DNA of 64,000 bases, taken from the NCBI RefSeq assembly GCF_009755665.1, contig NZ_CP046622.1, positions 186,001 to 250,000 on the forward strand. The letters are read 5' to 3'. This stretch comes from Variovorax paradoxus. GTDB taxonomy: Bacteria > Pseudomonadota > Gammaproteobacteria > Burkholderiales > Burkholderiaceae_C. Positions within the stretch are counted from its first letter, which is position 1. Every line of letters begins with the position of its first letter. The position numbers and the translations under genes are program-made. Below, piece by piece: positions 63,251 to 64,000 of this stretch. Under the pieces are notes generated by a model, which saw only the letters and a list, made by a program, of their open reading frames with translations, had not been told where the DNA came from and made no database searches.

Positions 63251-64000
63251 TCAGTTTCGCAAACCCCGACGGTACTGCACCGCCTCCGCCACATGCACGG
63301 CCTGCACCGATTCGGCGCCGGCCAGGTCGGCCACCGTGCGCGCCACCTTGAGGGCGCGATGCGTGCTGCGCGCCGACCAGCCGAGCTTGGCTGCGGCGTT
63401 GACCATGAACTTGCGCGCAGCCTCGTCCAATGCGGCATGCTGGTCGATGGCGCCGGCCTGCAGTGCCTGGTTGGGGCCGCCCTGGCGCTGCAGCGCCAGG
63501 TTGCGCGCGGCGACCACGCGGGCGCGGATGCTGCCGGTCGCCTCGCCGGCCGGCGCACCGAGCAGCTGCTGCGCCGACACCGCGGGTACTTCGATGTGCA
63601 GGTCGATGCGGTCGAGCAGCGGGCCGCTGAGCTTGCTCTGGTAGCGGGAGACCTGGTCGGGCGTGCAGCGGCAGGCCTTCAACGCCGAGCCCTGGTAGCC
63701 GCAAGGGCAGGGGTTCATGGCCGCAATGAGCTGGAAGCGCGCGGGAAACTCGGCGCGCCTGGCGGCCCGCGCGATGGTGATGGTGCCGGTTTCGAGCGGC
63801 TCGCGCAGCGCCTCGAGGGCGGACCTTGCGAACTCCGGAAATTCGTCGAGAAAGAGCACGCCGTGGTGCGCCTGCGAGATTTCGCCCGGCCGCGGAGGGG
63901 AGCCGCCGCCCACCAGCGCCACGGCGCTGGACGTGTGGTGCGGCGAAGAAGTCGGCCGGCTCATCCAACGCTCGGTCGAGAAGCTGCCGCCCAGGCTGGC
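63251..64000 (-). CDS. comM: ComM/YifB family Mg-chelatase-like AAA ATPase (5' partial)
   Basis: The frame is open to the last base, so the N-terminus and Walker A lie beyond the window; 249 codons are visible. The visible part has SPHHTSSAVALVGGG, the HGVLFLDEFPEF Walker B region, LREPLETGTITIARAARRAEFP, AAMNPCPCG and the C-terminal helical lid ending in AVQYRRGL. ComM is a hexameric helicase that aids branch migration during natural transformation. The usual RPFRxPHH motif reads RPTSSPHH here. The downstream MFS gene begins 11 bases on. Confidence 0.92.
   Translation of the reverse strand, partial: ASLGGSFSTERWMSRPTSSPHHTSSAVALVGGGSPPRPGEISQAHHGVLFLDEFPEFARSALEALREPLETGTITIARAARRAEFPARFQLIAAMNPCPCGYQGSALKACRCTPDQVSRYQSKLSGPLLDRIDLHIEVPAVSAQQLLGAPAGEATGSIRARVVAARNLALQRQGGPNQALQAGAIDQHAALDEAARKFMVNAAAKLGWSARSTHRALKVARTVADLAGAESVQAVHVAEAVQYRRGLRN

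Overview
The window is a GC-rich (roughly two-thirds G+C by eye) chromosomal segment from a proteobacterium, most likely a betaproteobacterium of the Comamonadaceae and probably close to Variovorax. This rests on gene content (a branched-chain-type ABC importer next to nicotinate hydroxylase genes, and a T6SS with a TssQ-type lipoprotein and a kinase/phosphatase/FHA set), on codon use, and on GC-rich palindromic repeats of a kind I associate with that family. It is an inference, since no rRNA or marker gene is present. No tRNA, rRNA, CRISPR array, transposase or integrase was seen.

Region 1 (1-14424, all plus strand) looks like one nicotinate/nicotinamide uptake and degradation cluster. It holds a 6-hydroxynicotinate reductase-like protein (5' end outside the window), a UPF0280 protein, two paralogous AA_synth (DUF1185) proteins, a substrate-binding protein, a fused LivH-LivM-type permease, two ATPases, a Tat-exported nicotinamidase, a second binding protein, a 2Fe-2S subunit, and a large molybdenum hydroxylase fused to a three-haem cytochrome c. 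Proposed flow: nicotinamide is deamidated outside the cytoplasmic membrane, nicotinate is imported, hydroxylated to 6-hydroxynicotinate with electrons leaving through c haems, and then reduced. Repeat elements lie between the binding protein and permease genes, between the two hydroxylase genes, and in frame inside the large hydroxylase gene.

Region 2 (14660-29772) is an accessory stretch of small, often divergent units: an exported epoxide-hydrolase-like protein, two MDR oxidoreductases, AraC and LysR regulators in a stretch of lower GC, an exported YtcJ-like amidohydrolase, a YcaC-like hydrolase, a pirin, a decayed alpha/beta hydrolase remnant, a DMT transporter, a small membrane protein, an oxalate/formate-type MFS antiporter facing an AhpD-like protein across a putative FNR/ANR box, a MetX-like hydrolase and a fumarylacetoacetase-fold enzyme.

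Region 3 (29913-62018) is a complete type VI secretion locus. The first plus-strand block runs tssA, tssB, tssC, hcp, tagJ/impE, tssE, tssF, tssG, clpV, vgrG, a small membrane protein, a DUF2169/pentapeptide protein, a pentapeptide protein, DUF3540 and a PAAR-like DUF4150 protein. A minus-strand block carries tssQ-like, fha/tagH and a PP2C phosphatase. A second plus-strand block runs tssJ, tssK, tssL (with an OmpA-like domain), tssM, tagF and a PEGA-containing Ser/Thr kinase. Sheath, tube, spike, baseplate, membrane complex and a phosphorylation switch are all present, but no toxin/immunity pair is recognisable beside the spike-loading genes. An intrinsic terminator candidate directly after hcp suggests hcp is transcribed in excess over the genes downstream.

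Region 4 (62011-64000, minus) is an MFS transporter and the C-terminal part of a ComM/YifB AAA protein that runs off the window.
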